From UBA11136 sp964482135 (GTDB lineage Bacteria > Pseudomonadota > Alphaproteobacteria > UBA11136): 64,000 nt of DNA. The notes under the pieces were generated by a model. The model had not been told where the DNA came from. It worked only from the letters and a program-made list of their open reading frames with translations, and did no database searches. Shown here piece after piece: positions 15,451 through 23,950 of the stretch (the first letter of the stretch is position 1; every line of letters starts with the position of its first letter). The translations under genes were made by a program, and so were the position numbers. The DNA is taken from the NCBI GenBank assembly GCA_964482135.1, contig CAYZWF010000007.1, positions 1 to 64,000 on the forward strand, read 5' to 3'.

Positions 15451-15883
15451 GGCCGGGCTATAGCGGTTCCGGCTGTCTCAGAAAGTCCAAAGCTCATCGG
15501 TTTTTCCCTGTCTCATCGTCATTACCTCACCCTATCCGTCATTCGTCTAATGTAGAACTTTTCGTGAACATTATCAAGAAAAAATATTTGTTCACAATAT
15601 GTTACAAAGTGTTACAAGCCTTCAAAAAACCGTATGAATGGGCCGGGGCTGTGAAAAAACCGCGTGAATCGGCGGGAACACAAAAGGGCAAGTGCGCTCA
15701 CACCCCGAGGGGCCATGAGGGGGGCTGCCACCCCATCTCGATAAAAAACCCTGCACCATCAGAGCCGGAACAGGCCGATTCCGTAGAGCCGGTAATCCGC
15801 CGAAACAGCCCCCATATGCTACCCGTATTGCTACCCACAATGAAAAGGGGCTAGGCCATTACAGCCTAACCCCTTGAAAAGAA
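15451..15883. other. Intergenic part of the phage-like remnant
   Basis: A 433-bp stretch without a convincing gene. From 15540 to 15620 it is AT-rich and holds a leftward promoter with inverted and direct repeats. From 15620 to 15870 it is GC-rich again, with only short frames; one leftward frame at about 15840-15695 is open for some 48 codons without a start. It may be the decayed end of an element gene such as an integrase, but nothing in it is diagnostic. Confidence 0.5.
15564..15619 (-). promoter_or_regulatory. Leftward promoter overlapped by operator-like repeats
   Basis: Read leftward, TTGTGA (15597-15592) and GATAAT (15575-15570) are separated by 16 nt, a good sigma-70 promoter. A perfect 7-bp inverted repeat, GTGAACA (15564-15570) and TGTTCAC (15589-15595), covers both boxes. 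Just upstream is a 10-bp-period direct repeat, TGTTACAA at 15600-15607 and 15610-15617. One helical turn spacing and overlap with the promoter boxes are what a phage repressor operator looks like. The promoter would read into the small overlapping genes at 15450 and below. Regulator unknown. Confidence 0.5.
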
Positions 15884-15959
15884 TGGTGGGCGCTGAGGGA
15901 CTCGAACCCTCGACCGTTCGATTAAAAGTCGAATGCTCTACCACCTGAGCTAAGCGCCC
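15884..15959 (-). tRNA. tRNA-Lys (anticodon TTT)
   Basis: A complete 76-nt cloverleaf on the minus strand: acceptor GGGCGCT paired with AGCGCCC, D arm with GCTCAGGTGGTAGAGC, anticodon arm CGACTTTTAATCG with anticodon TTT, TpsiC arm GGTTCGAGTCC, and an encoded CCA. It is followed downstream by the phage-like remnant, for which its 3' end is the likely attachment site. Confidence 0.97.
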
Positions 15960-16054
15960 TTGAGGGGGAAAAAGCGCCTGTTCATAAGGCGTCTTTGTGG
16001 AATGAGGCTCTTACTTAGGCCCCGCTCTCCCCATGGTCAAGCCCGCCATGGCCA

Positions 16055-16660
16055 TTATTCGGCCGCGTCGTCGGTAACGTCGGAGGCCACCTTCATGGAA
16101 ACAATTATGTCGGGATCGCGGAGCACCCTACCGCCCATACGTTCCGAGCCCTTCCTGATTTTATCCACCAGATCCATGCCCGAAGTCACCTCGCCCCAGA
16201 TCGTATATTCCCCGTCGAGGCTCGGCTGGTCACGGTAGACGATAAAAAACTGGCTGTCGGCGCTGTGTATGTCGTCCCCGCGCCGGGCCATGGATACGGT
16301 GCCGCGCTCATGCCTGAGATCAGAGAATTCAGCATCAATATTTTGACCGGAACCGCCGGTTCCATCCCCCTTGGGATCGCCGGTCTGGGCCATGAAGCCG
16401 CTGATCACGCGGTGAAAGGTGATCCCGTCGTAAAATCCCTCCCCCACCAGCTTCTTGATATGGGCCACGTGGCCGGGGGCCACATCGGGAAACATTTCGA
16501 TCACTACCCGTCCACTTTCAAGCTCGAGATAAAGCGTATTTTCGGGGTCATTCATCTTCACTTGCTCCGTTATTTTCGCTGGCACTGTTGTTAACTGAGT
16601 AGCGGCAATCACACCCGCTACAAGAAAACACATAATAATAATATTTTTAAATTTCATCAT
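16055..16660 (-). CDS. Periplasmic cyclophilin-type peptidyl-prolyl isomerase
   Basis: A 201-residue cyclophilin, catalysing cis-trans isomerisation of proline peptide bonds. The N terminus is a signal peptide (basic start, then IIIMCFLVAGVIAA). The catalytic core follows: FHRVISGFMAQTGDP with the conserved Arg and Phe-Met-Gln, then GTVSMARRGDDIHSADSQFFI, and YTIWGEVTSGMDLVDKI. The signal peptide places it in the periplasm as an envelope folding helper, like PpiA. It is the third gene of a leftward gyrA-coaD-ppi run, 27 nt after coaD. The 5' part of the gene is AT-rich, as is common for signal-peptide coding. Confidence 0.92.
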   Translation of the reverse strand: MMKFKNIIIMCFLVAGVIAATQLTTVPAKITEQVKMNDPENTLYLELESGRVVIEMFPDVAPGHVAHIKKLVGEGFYDGITFHRVISGFMAQTGDPKGDGTGGSGQNIDAEFSDLRHERGTVSMARRGDDIHSADSQFFIVYRDQPSLDGEYTIWGEVTSGMDLVDKIRKGSERMGGRVLRDPDIIVSMKVASDVTDDAAE

Positions 16661-16687
16661 GTTATAGTTAAATTCTTATATTTAAGA

Positions 16688-17203
16688 TTACTTTTTTTTA
16701 AGCTGTTTTACGATCCGCCTCGCCACTCTGGGAGAAACGAAGTCAGAGATGTCCCCCTTCAATTCGGCAATCTCCTTGACCAGCCGTGAAGAGGTGAACT
16801 GGTGCCGGTCGGAAGCCATAAGAAAGACGGTTTCGATGGCGGGATTTAGGCGGGCATTGGTGCTGGCCATCTGAAACTCATATTCAAAATCTGAAACCGC
16901 CCGCAACCCCCTTACGATGACATTGGCGCCCACCGAGGATGTGAAATTCACCAACAGGTTCTCGAATGGCCGGACATCAATGGACTTGCCGTTTACTTTA
17001 AGGCGGGCAACCTCGGTTTCGATCATGTCGATCCGCTCATCCACATCGAACAAGGGGGATTTTCCCTTATTGACGGCGACGGCGATAATCAGCCGGTCGA
17101 CGATGGGCAGGGCGCGCTCAATAATATCAAGATGGCCATTGGTTACGGGGTCGAAGGTGCCTGGATAGACCCCGGTATGGGTTCTATGATTCTTCGTCGC
17201 CAT
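16688..17203 (-). CDS. coaD: Pantetheine-phosphate adenylyltransferase
   Basis: A 171-residue CoaD, transferring AMP from ATP to 4'-phosphopantetheine in coenzyme A synthesis. The nucleotidyltransferase signature GVYPGTFDPVTNGHLDII is near residues 10-27, with the T/HxGH motif as TNGH. The second motif ASDRHQFTSSRLVKEIA (ending ISSxxVKE-like) is at about 120-136. I chose ATG 17203, preceded by AAGGAACGG; a longer frame to 17287 adds a basic stretch of no homology. The start overlaps the end of gyrA by 20 nt, so it is probably translationally coupled to gyrA. Confidence 0.95.
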   Translation of the reverse strand: MATKNHRTHTGVYPGTFDPVTNGHLDIIERALPIVDRLIIAVAVNKGKSPLFDVDERIDMIETEVARLKVNGKSIDVRPFENLLVNFTSSVGANVIVRGLRAVSDFEYEFQMASTNARLNPAIETVFLMASDRHQFTSSRLVKEIAELKGDISDFVSPRVARRIVKQLKKK

Positions 17204-20045
17204 GATCCGTTCCTTCCCCTTCCGGCGCCGAATCTTCTTCCAATGACGGCGTTTCGGCCCCAGCTTCAACCTCAGCCTCCACGTCACCGTTTTCGCCGTC
17301 TTCCTCGGTCATTTCCGCAAGCCAGGCTACGGAGACCACTTTTTCGTCTTTGGCCACCTTGAACAGGGTAACGCCCTGGGTCTTGCGGCCGGCAATGCGG
17401 ATATCGTGGACAGGACAGCGTATCAGTTTGCCGCCGTCGGTGACGAGCATGATGTGGTCGTTTTCACCCACGGGGAAAGAGGCGACCACGGAAGCGCCGG
17501 TCTTTTCCGTCAAATCCATATTGGCCACGCCCTGGCCGCCCCGCTTCATGACCCTGTATTCGAAAGCGGAGCTCCGTTTGCCGAAGCCTTTCTCGCTGAC
17601 GATGAGGATAAACTCCTCAGCCTCCGCCATTTCCGCGATCCGGGGCTCGGAAAGAACCGGCAGATCGTCGCGTGTTTCCTGGCGCCGGTCGCCGCCGCCA
17701 CGTTTTGATGTCCTGCGGTCCTCTCCCGAGGCTGTTGCCTCATCGCCGCTTTCTCCTCCATTTTCACCGCGGCGCTGGGCATTGGCATAGCGCAGATAGG
17801 CATTTCGTTCCTCGATTTCGAAATCGGCGTGATGAAGGATGGTCATGTTAATCACCTCATCGCTCTTACCTAATCTGATGCCCCGCACACCGGCCGAACT
17901 GCGGCCCGAGAAGACGCGGGAATCGGTAACCGGAAAACGGATACTCTTGCCCAGCCGGGTGGACAGCAGAACGTTTTCGATCTCGTTACAGGTATGCACC
18001 CCGATCAGGCGGTCATCCTCTTTGAGCTTCATGGCGATCTTGCCGTTGGCCATCACATTAGTGAAATCGGAAAGCCGGTTGCGGCGGATATTTCCGCTGG
18101 CGGTGGCGAACATGATGAACATGTCGCCCCAGCTCGATTCATCCTCGGGCAACGGCATCAGGGTGGAAATGGTTTCGCCCTCGGACAGGGGTAGAAGATT
18201 GACCATGGCCTTGCCCAGGGACTGGGGGCTTCCCTGGGGGAGTTTATAGACCTTCAGCTTGTAAACCATGCCCCGCGACGAGAAGAAAAGAACCGGCGTG
18301 TGGGTGTTAACCACGAAGACCTGGGAAACAAAATCTTCTTCACGGGTGCTCATTCCCGCACGCCCTTTGCCGCCACGCCGTTGCGCGCGATAAGCCGACA
18401 GCGGCACCCGTTTGACATAGCCGCTATGGCTGACAGTGACCACCATGTCCTCGGGCTGGATCAGATCCTCGTCATCCTGTTCGAACTCGCCTTCCTCGAT
18501 GGCGGTACGGCGGTCGTCGCCAAAGGTGGTGCGGATTTCCACCAGTTCATCACGGAGGATCTTCAACAAAAGCTCGCGGGAACCCAAAACATCGAGATGG
18601 CCGGCGATCTGGTCCACCACATCTTTCAGTTCCCCGGCGATTTTATCCCGCTCGAGCCCGGTCAGACGATGCAAACGCAAATCGAGGATGGCCTTGGCCT
18701 GGATTTCGGAAAGCCGGTAGTTTCCTTCCTCGTCCACGGCGCGGCCGGGTTCGTCAATAAGCGCGATCAGGGAGGTGATCTCCTGGGCCGGCCAGGCTTG
18801 TTCCAGCATCTTTTCCTTGGCCACGGCAGGATCTTTGGCCTTACGGATGAGCTTGATCATGGCATCGAGATTGGCCACCGCCAGCGCCAGCCCCACCAAT
18901 GTGTGGGCTCGTTTGCGGGCCTTGTCGAGTTCAAAGATGGTGCGCCGGGTGATAACCTCTTCACGGAACTCGACGAAGGCCTCCAGGGCCTGCTTGAGGT
19001 TCAGCATCATCGGCCGGCCGCCGGTAAGCGCCAGCATATTGACCCCGAAACTGGATTGCAGCGGGGTATGGCGGAACAGCTGGTTCAGCACCACTTCGGC
19101 AATGGCGTCACGCTTGATCTCGATCACCACACGTACGCCGTGGCGGTCGGATTCGTCGCGCAGATCGGCGATCCCCTCCACCAGTTTGTCGCGCGCCACC
19201 TCGGCGATACGTTCCACAAGCCGTGATTTGTTGACCTGGTAAGGAATTTCGGTAACCACGATGGCCTCGCGGTCCTTGCGGATTTCCTCGATCTCGGTCT
19301 TAGAGCGGAGAACAACCGAACCGCGGCCGGTGTGGAAGGCGGAGCGGATTCCAGCCTGGCCCAGGATGATCCCGCCGGTGGGGAAGTCGGGCCCCTTGAT
19401 ATGGACCATCAGGTCTTCGATGGTGATGTCCGGGTCGTCAATACAGGCGCAACAGGCGTCGATCACCTCGCCCAGGTTATGGGGCGGAATATTGGTAGCC
19501 ATGCCCACGGCAATGCCGCCCGCGCCATTAACCAGAAGATTGGGGAACTGGGCGGGAAGAACCGAGGGCTCTTCCATGGAATTGTCGTAATTGGGCTGGA
19601 AATCCACCGTATCCTTGTCGATGTCTTCCAACAGCGAATGGGCGGTAAGGGCGAGGCGGGTTTCGGTATAACGCATGGCCGCCGCGCGGTCGCCGTCCAT
19701 GGAGCCGAAATTGCCCTGCCCTTCCAGCAAAGGCAGACGCATGGAAAAAAGCTGGGCCATGCGCACCATGGCGTCATAAATGGCCTGGTCGCCATGGGGA
19801 TGATATTTACCCATCACGTCACCCACCACGCGGGCCGACTTGCGGAACGGCTTGTTGTGGTCGTATCCACCCTCTTTCATGGCGTAAAGAATGCGCCGAT
19901 GGACCGGTTTCAAGCCGTCCCTTGCATCAGGCAGCGCACGCGAAACAATTACGCTCATGGCGTAATCGAGATAAGACCGGCGCATCTCTTCTTCGATGGT
20001 TACCGGAATGCTGTCTGAGGGCTCTGTGGTCTGGTTAAGAGTCAC
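17184..20045 (-). CDS. gyrA: DNA gyrase subunit A
   Basis: A 953-residue GyrA. The catalytic Tyr is Tyr126 (RYTETRL) and the GyrA box QRRGGKGR is at about 555, confirming gyrase over topoisomerase IV. In the quinolone region the motif is HPHGDQAIYDAMV: Gln87 stands where Escherichia coli has Ser83, while Asp91 matches Asp87. The C-terminal domain has a polar, Arg/Gly/Asp-rich insertion of about 40 residues (around 760-800) between beta-pinwheel blades, plus a very acidic tail; such insertions account for the length above the usual 870. The gene overlaps coaD downstream and begins only 31 nt after a terminator hairpin. Confidence 0.98.
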   Translation of the reverse strand: MTLNQTTEPSDSIPVTIEEEMRRSYLDYAMSVIVSRALPDARDGLKPVHRRILYAMKEGGYDHNKPFRKSARVVGDVMGKYHPHGDQAIYDAMVRMAQLFSMRLPLLEGQGNFGSMDGDRAAAMRYTETRLALTAHSLLEDIDKDTVDFQPNYDNSMEEPSVLPAQFPNLLVNGAGGIAVGMATNIPPHNLGEVIDACCACIDDPDITIEDLMVHIKGPDFPTGGIILGQAGIRSAFHTGRGSVVLRSKTEIEEIRKDREAIVVTEIPYQVNKSRLVERIAEVARDKLVEGIADLRDESDRHGVRVVIEIKRDAIAEVVLNQLFRHTPLQSSFGVNMLALTGGRPMMLNLKQALEAFVEFREEVITRRTIFELDKARKRAHTLVGLALAVANLDAMIKLIRKAKDPAVAKEKMLEQAWPAQEITSLIALIDEPGRAVDEEGNYRLSEIQAKAILDLRLHRLTGLERDKIAGELKDVVDQIAGHLDVLGSRELLLKILRDELVEIRTTFGDDRRTAIEEGEFEQDDEDLIQPEDMVVTVSHSGYVKRVPLSAYRAQRRGGKGRAGMSTREEDFVSQVFVVNTHTPVLFFSSRGMVYKLKVYKLPQGSPQSLGKAMVNLLPLSEGETISTLMPLPEDESSWGDMFIMFATASGNIRRNRLSDFTNVMANGKIAMKLKEDDRLIGVHTCNEIENVLLSTRLGKSIRFPVTDSRVFSGRSSAGVRGIRLGKSDEVINMTILHHADFEIEERNAYLRYANAQRRGENGGESGDEATASGEDRRTSKRGGGDRRQETRDDLPVLSEPRIAEMAEAEEFILIVSEKGFGKRSSAFEYRVMKRGGQGVANMDLTEKTGASVVASFPVGENDHIMLVTDGGKLIRCPVHDIRIAGRKTQGVTLFKVAKDEKVVSVAWLAEMTEEDGENGDVEAEVEAGAETPSLEEDSAPEGEGTDHGDEES

Positions 20046-20076
20046 TTAATTTCATAAGTAAAATCAATGAGATAGT

Positions 20077-20102
20077 AAAAAAGGCCGACGATGGCGCCGG
20101 CC
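20077..20102 (-). terminator. Rho-independent terminator ahead of gyrA
   Basis: On the minus strand an 8-bp stem (GGCCGGCG with CGTCGGCC, one G-U pair, CCAT loop) is followed by six T. It lies 31 nt before the gyrA start. It either ends the ssb transcript or acts as an attenuator in a gyrA leader. The spacer upstream contains three more stems (GCCCTC/GAGGGC at 20204-20219, a long GCCCCCG/CGGGGGC pair and AAACCT/AGGTTT). Confidence 0.85.
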
Positions 20103-20288
20103 CCTCTCACGAGGCTCTCAAACCTAGCAGGTTTTGCCCCCGGGAACAACGGAATCAGGGCCGGAATCGGGGGCTTTTTTAGGATTTTTTTGGCCTCAGT
20201 CACGCCCTCTTTCGAGGGCTGAAACCTTCGCCGAATTGTTAGGAAATAAGACCCGCAATCGTTCCCTGGAAGGGCCTGCGATCACCCC

Positions 20289-20774
20289 CTAAAAGGGAAT
20301 ATCGTCGTTAAGGTCGGGAGACGGACCGCCGCCGCCCGACTGATCCCCGCCGCCGCCGAATTCATCTCCGCCGCCACCCATATCACCACCCATATCACCA
20401 CTGGGAGCACCGCCGCCCTCGCCCTTGGAATCGAGCATGGTCAGGACTCCGCGGAAGCCTTGCAGGACGACCTCGGTGGAGTATTTCTCAACGCCGCTCT
20501 GGTCGGTCCATTTACGGGTCTGAAGCTGGCCCTCGAGATAAAGTTTGCTTCCCTTATGGACATATTGCTCCACCACTTCGATGAGTTTTTCATTGAAGAT
20601 CACCACCCGGTGCCATTCGGTTTTCTCGCGGCGTTCACCGGTTTGTTTATCGAACCATCTTTCCGAGGTGGCCAGGGAAAGATTGGCGACTTTGTTGCGG
20701 TTCTGCATGGTGCGGATTTCGGGGTCACGGCCCAGATTACCCACCAGGATGACTTTGTTCACACTGCCTGACAT
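20289..20774 (-). CDS. ssb: Single-stranded DNA-binding protein
   Basis: A 161-residue SSB with the standard OB-fold (about 1-110; VNKVILVGNLGRDPEIR at the N terminus, then WHRVVIF and YVEGQL-like YLEGQLQTRKW), a Gly/Asp/Met-rich flexible linker, and the acidic tip DLNDDIPF that recruits repair and replication proteins. It is divergent from uvrA, with 218 nt between starts, the same arrangement as in enterobacteria. I looked for the alphaproteobacterial LexA box (GAAC or GTTC, seven nt, repeated) between them and found none. Downstream lies the structured spacer before gyrA. Confidence 0.98.
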   Translation of the reverse strand: MSGSVNKVILVGNLGRDPEIRTMQNRNKVANLSLATSERWFDKQTGERREKTEWHRVVIFNEKLIEVVEQYVHKGSKLYLEGQLQTRKWTDQSGVEKYSTEVVLQGFRGVLTMLDSKGEGGGAPSGDMGGDMGGGGDEFGGGGDQSGGGGPSPDLNDDIPF

Positions 20775-20992
20775 TAAAAACTGACCTTATGCTTGACCGC
20801 CACGGCGGCCGGGTGGAGAAAACGTTCCGCACTCTACACATAAAGGAAAGTCTTTCGCCACCGCCTTTGCAAGGCTAGAACATTTTATCTTCCCACCCCC
20901 CTGAAGGCTCGCCTTTGCCCCCCTGCAATGCTTATAGTGGGGGGTTTCCCTTTTCCCCGAAAGACAGTGGCAAATCGCCCGCAAATCATCTC

Positions 20993-23950
20993 ATGACCAC
21001 GAAAAAAAGTCCCCAAAAAGCCGCCCCCAAAGCCACCGCCAACAAGAAAGTCCGCGCGGTAAAGAAGGCCAAAGCCCCCAGCAAAGGCCAAGTTATCGGT
21101 GATGGCCATTTCATCAGCGTCAGCGGTGCCCGCGAACATAACCTCAAGGATATCCATGTGGATATTCCCCGCGACAGGCTGGTGGTGATTACCGGCCTGT
21201 CGGGGTCGGGCAAATCGTCGCTGGCCTTCGACACCATCTATGCCGAGGGTCAACGCCGCTATGTGGAAAGCCTGTCGGCCTACGCCCGCCAGTTTCTCGA
21301 GTTGATGCAGAAACCCGACGTGGATTCAATCGAGGGTCTGTCTCCGGCCATCTCCATCGAACAGAAAACCACCTCGCGCAATCCCCGCTCCACCGTGGGC
21401 ACGGTAACGGAAATCTACGATTACCTGCGCCTGTTGTTTGCCCGGGTCGGAATACCCTATTCCCCGGCCACCGGGCTTCCCATCGAATCCCAGACCGTGT
21501 CCCAGATGGTGGACGGCATCATGGCGCTGCCCGAGGGCACGCGCATCTACCTGCTGGCGCCGGTGGTGCGGGGGCGCAAGGGGGAATACCGCCGGGAACT
21601 CAAGGATCTCCAGAAGCGCGGCTTCCAGAGGGTCAAGGTGGATGGCGAGATGTACGAGATCGGCGAGGTGCCGGTGCTCAACAAAAAGGTCAAACACGAT
21701 ATCGAGGCGGTGGTGGACCGCCTGGTGCTGCGCGGCGACCTCGAGACCCGGCTCGCCGACAGCCTCGAAACCGCGCTCGGTCTTTCCGACGGGCTGGTGT
21801 TCTGTGAAAACGCCGACGGCGGAGAACAAATCACTTTTTCCGCCCGTTTCGCCTGTCCCGAATCGGGATTCACCATCGACGAGATCGAGCCGCGGCTGTT
21901 CTCCTTCAATAATCCCTACGGCGCCTGTCCCGAATGCGACGGGCTGGGCGCGCGGCGCATGTTCGACCCCGAACTCATCGTCTATGACGAGCGGTTGTCC
22001 CTGCGCGAAGGCGCGGTGCAGCCCTGGGCCAACGCCCCCACCCGCCATTATGCCCAGACCCTGGACGGTCTCGCCCGCCATTACAATTTCAGCACCGATA
22101 CCCCCTGGCGCGATCTGCCGGAAACGGTGCGCCATGTCATTCTTCATGGCTCGGGCGACGAGGCGGTGACCATGGACTACGAGGACGGGTTCAAGAGCTA
22201 TTCCGTCACCAACCCCTTCGACGGGGTCATTCCCAATCTCGAAAAGCGCCTGCGCAAGGGCGATTCATGGCTGCGCGATGAGCTGGCGCGCTTCATGAGT
22301 GACTATCCCTGCGGGGCCTGCGGCGGCAAACGCCTCAAACCGGAAGCCCTGGCCGTGAAGATCGAGGGACTGGATATCTCCGAGGTGAGCCATATGTCCA
22401 TTTCCGAGGCGGTGACGTGGTTTTCGAAGCTGGGAGCCAAGCTCACCCCCAAACGCCGCGAGATCGCCCGGCGCATTCTTCGTGAAATCAATGAAAGACT
22501 GGGGTTCCTCAATAATGTGGGGCTCGAATACCTGACCCTGTCGCGGGCCTCGCGCACCCTCTCGGGCGGCGAATCCCAGCGTATCCGCCTGGCATCACAG
22601 ATCGGATCGGGGCTTACCGGCGTGCTTTACGTGCTCGACGAGCCCTCCATTGGCCTTCACCAGCGCGACAACCGGCGGCTTCTCGACACCTTGATCCGGC
22701 TGCGCGATCTCGGCAATTCGGTGCTGGTGGTCGAACATGACGAAGAAGCCATCCTTTCCGCCGACCACCTCATCGATATGGGGCCGGGCGCGGGCATCCA
22801 CGGCGGCGAGGTGGTGGCCACGGGCACACCGCAACAGGTCATGGCCTGCAAGGAGAGCCTCACTGCCCAGTATCTCACCGGGGAGCGTTTTATCCCGGCT
22901 CCCAAGTCACGGCGCCCGGGAAAGCTGGGCCAAGCCATCAAGGTCTATGGCGCGCGGGCCAACAACCTGCAAAACCTCGACGTCACCATTCCTCTGGGTT
23001 GTTTCGTCTGCGTCACCGGGGTATCGGGCGGCGGCAAGTCGTCGCTGATCATCGAAACCCTGTACAAGGCCCTGGCGCGGCGTATCTTCGGGGCGCGGGA
23101 GCATGCCGGCGAACACGACCGCATCGATGGCGTCGCCTTCATCGACAAGATCGTCGATATCGACCAGTCGCCCATCGGCCGCACGCCGCGCTCCAACCCC
23201 GCCACCTATACCGGGGCCTTCACCCCCATCCGTGAATGGTTCGCCGGGCTTCCCGAAGCCAGGGCCCGGGGCTACAAGCCGGGACGTTTCTCCTTCAACG
23301 TCAAGGGCGGGCGCTGCGAGGCCTGCCAGGGCGACGGCGTTATCAAGATCGAGATGCATTTCCTGCCCGATGTCTATGTGCAATGCGATGAATGCAGGGG
23401 CCGCCGCTATAACCGAGAGACTCTTGAAATTAAATTTAAAGACAAATCGATAGCAGATATTCTTGATATGACAGTTGAAGAAGGAGCGAACTTTTTCAAG
23501 GCCGTTCCGCTGATCCGTAACAAGTTCGACACCCTGCACAAGGTGGGTCTCGATTACATCCATGTGGGCCAGGCCGCCACCACCCTGTCCGGCGGCGAGG
23601 CACAGCGCGTAAAACTGGCCAAGGAACTCTCCAAACGGGCCACCGGCCGCACCATGTATATCCTCGACGAACCCACCACCGGACTGCATTACGAGGACGT
23701 GCGCAAATTGCTGGAAGTGCTCCAGGCACTGGTGGAACAGGGCAATTCGGTGGTGGTGATCGAACATAATCTGGAAGTCATCAAGACCGCCGACTGGATA
23801 CTCGATCTCGGGCCGGAGGGCGGCGACAAGGGCGGACACATCGTCGCCGAGGGCACGCCCGAGGATGTGGCGCAGGTGGCGAAAAGCTATACCGGACAGT
23901 ATCTGGCGCCCCTGATGGGGACCAAACCCCGCGCCAAGAAACGGGCATGA
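20993..23950 (+). CDS. uvrA: Excinuclease ABC subunit A
   Basis: A 985-residue UvrA, the damage-recognition ATPase of nucleotide excision repair. Two ABC ATPase halves are complete: Walker A GLSGSGKSS near 65 and GVSGGGKSS near 680, with two ABC signatures LSGGE. Zinc-finger cysteine pairs are visible (CPECDGLGARR, CGACGGKRL, CEACQGDGVI with CDECRGRR). I start at ATG 20993; a TTG at 20915 would add a leader with no homology. A Lys/Ala-rich extension of about 40 residues precedes the conserved ISVSGAREHNLKDI. Codons at about 23420-23490 are strikingly AT-rich. The stop overlaps trmFO by 4 nt. Confidence 0.98.
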   Translation: MTTKKSPQKAAPKATANKKVRAVKKAKAPSKGQVIGDGHFISVSGAREHNLKDIHVDIPRDRLVVITGLSGSGKSSLAFDTIYAEGQRRYVESLSAYARQFLELMQKPDVDSIEGLSPAISIEQKTTSRNPRSTVGTVTEIYDYLRLLFARVGIPYSPATGLPIESQTVSQMVDGIMALPEGTRIYLLAPVVRGRKGEYRRELKDLQKRGFQRVKVDGEMYEIGEVPVLNKKVKHDIEAVVDRLVLRGDLETRLADSLETALGLSDGLVFCENADGGEQITFSARFACPESGFTIDEIEPRLFSFNNPYGACPECDGLGARRMFDPELIVYDERLSLREGAVQPWANAPTRHYAQTLDGLARHYNFSTDTPWRDLPETVRHVILHGSGDEAVTMDYEDGFKSYSVTNPFDGVIPNLEKRLRKGDSWLRDELARFMSDYPCGACGGKRLKPEALAVKIEGLDISEVSHMSISEAVTWFSKLGAKLTPKRREIARRILREINERLGFLNNVGLEYLTLSRASRTLSGGESQRIRLASQIGSGLTGVLYVLDEPSIGLHQRDNRRLLDTLIRLRDLGNSVLVVEHDEEAILSADHLIDMGPGAGIHGGEVVATGTPQQVMACKESLTAQYLTGERFIPAPKSRRPGKLGQAIKVYGARANNLQNLDVTIPLGCFVCVTGVSGGGKSSLIIETLYKALARRIFGAREHAGEHDRIDGVAFIDKIVDIDQSPIGRTPRSNPATYTGAFTPIREWFAGLPEARARGYKPGRFSFNVKGGRCEACQGDGVIKIEMHFLPDVYVQCDECRGRRYNRETLEIKFKDKSIADILDMTVEEGANFFKAVPLIRNKFDTLHKVGLDYIHVGQAATTLSGGEAQRVKLAKELSKRATGRTMYILDEPTTGLHYEDVRKLLEVLQALVEQGNSVVVIEHNLEVIKTADWILDLGPEGGDKGGHIVAEGTPEDVAQVAKSYTGQYLAPLMGTKPRAKKRA

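Larger units (their letters stand above)
14244..15883. mobile_element. Probable prophage/island remnant at tRNA-Lys
   Basis: From about 14.2 kb to the 3' end of the tRNA-Lys gene the genes become tiny and overlapping, unrelated to the housekeeping genes either side. They include a protein resembling phage structural proteins and a promoter covered by an inverted repeat. A tRNA 3' end is the usual integration site for phages and islands. I see no integrase, and no second copy of the tRNA 3' end on the left side, so the left edge is uncertain and the element is probably decayed or partly unassembled. Confidence 0.45.

Noticed and set aside
20775..20992. LexA-controlled promoter between ssb and uvrA, as in enterobacteria
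   Set aside because: No GAAC or GTTC pair with seven-base spacing is present; the closest, GTTC CGCACTC TACA, fails in the second half.
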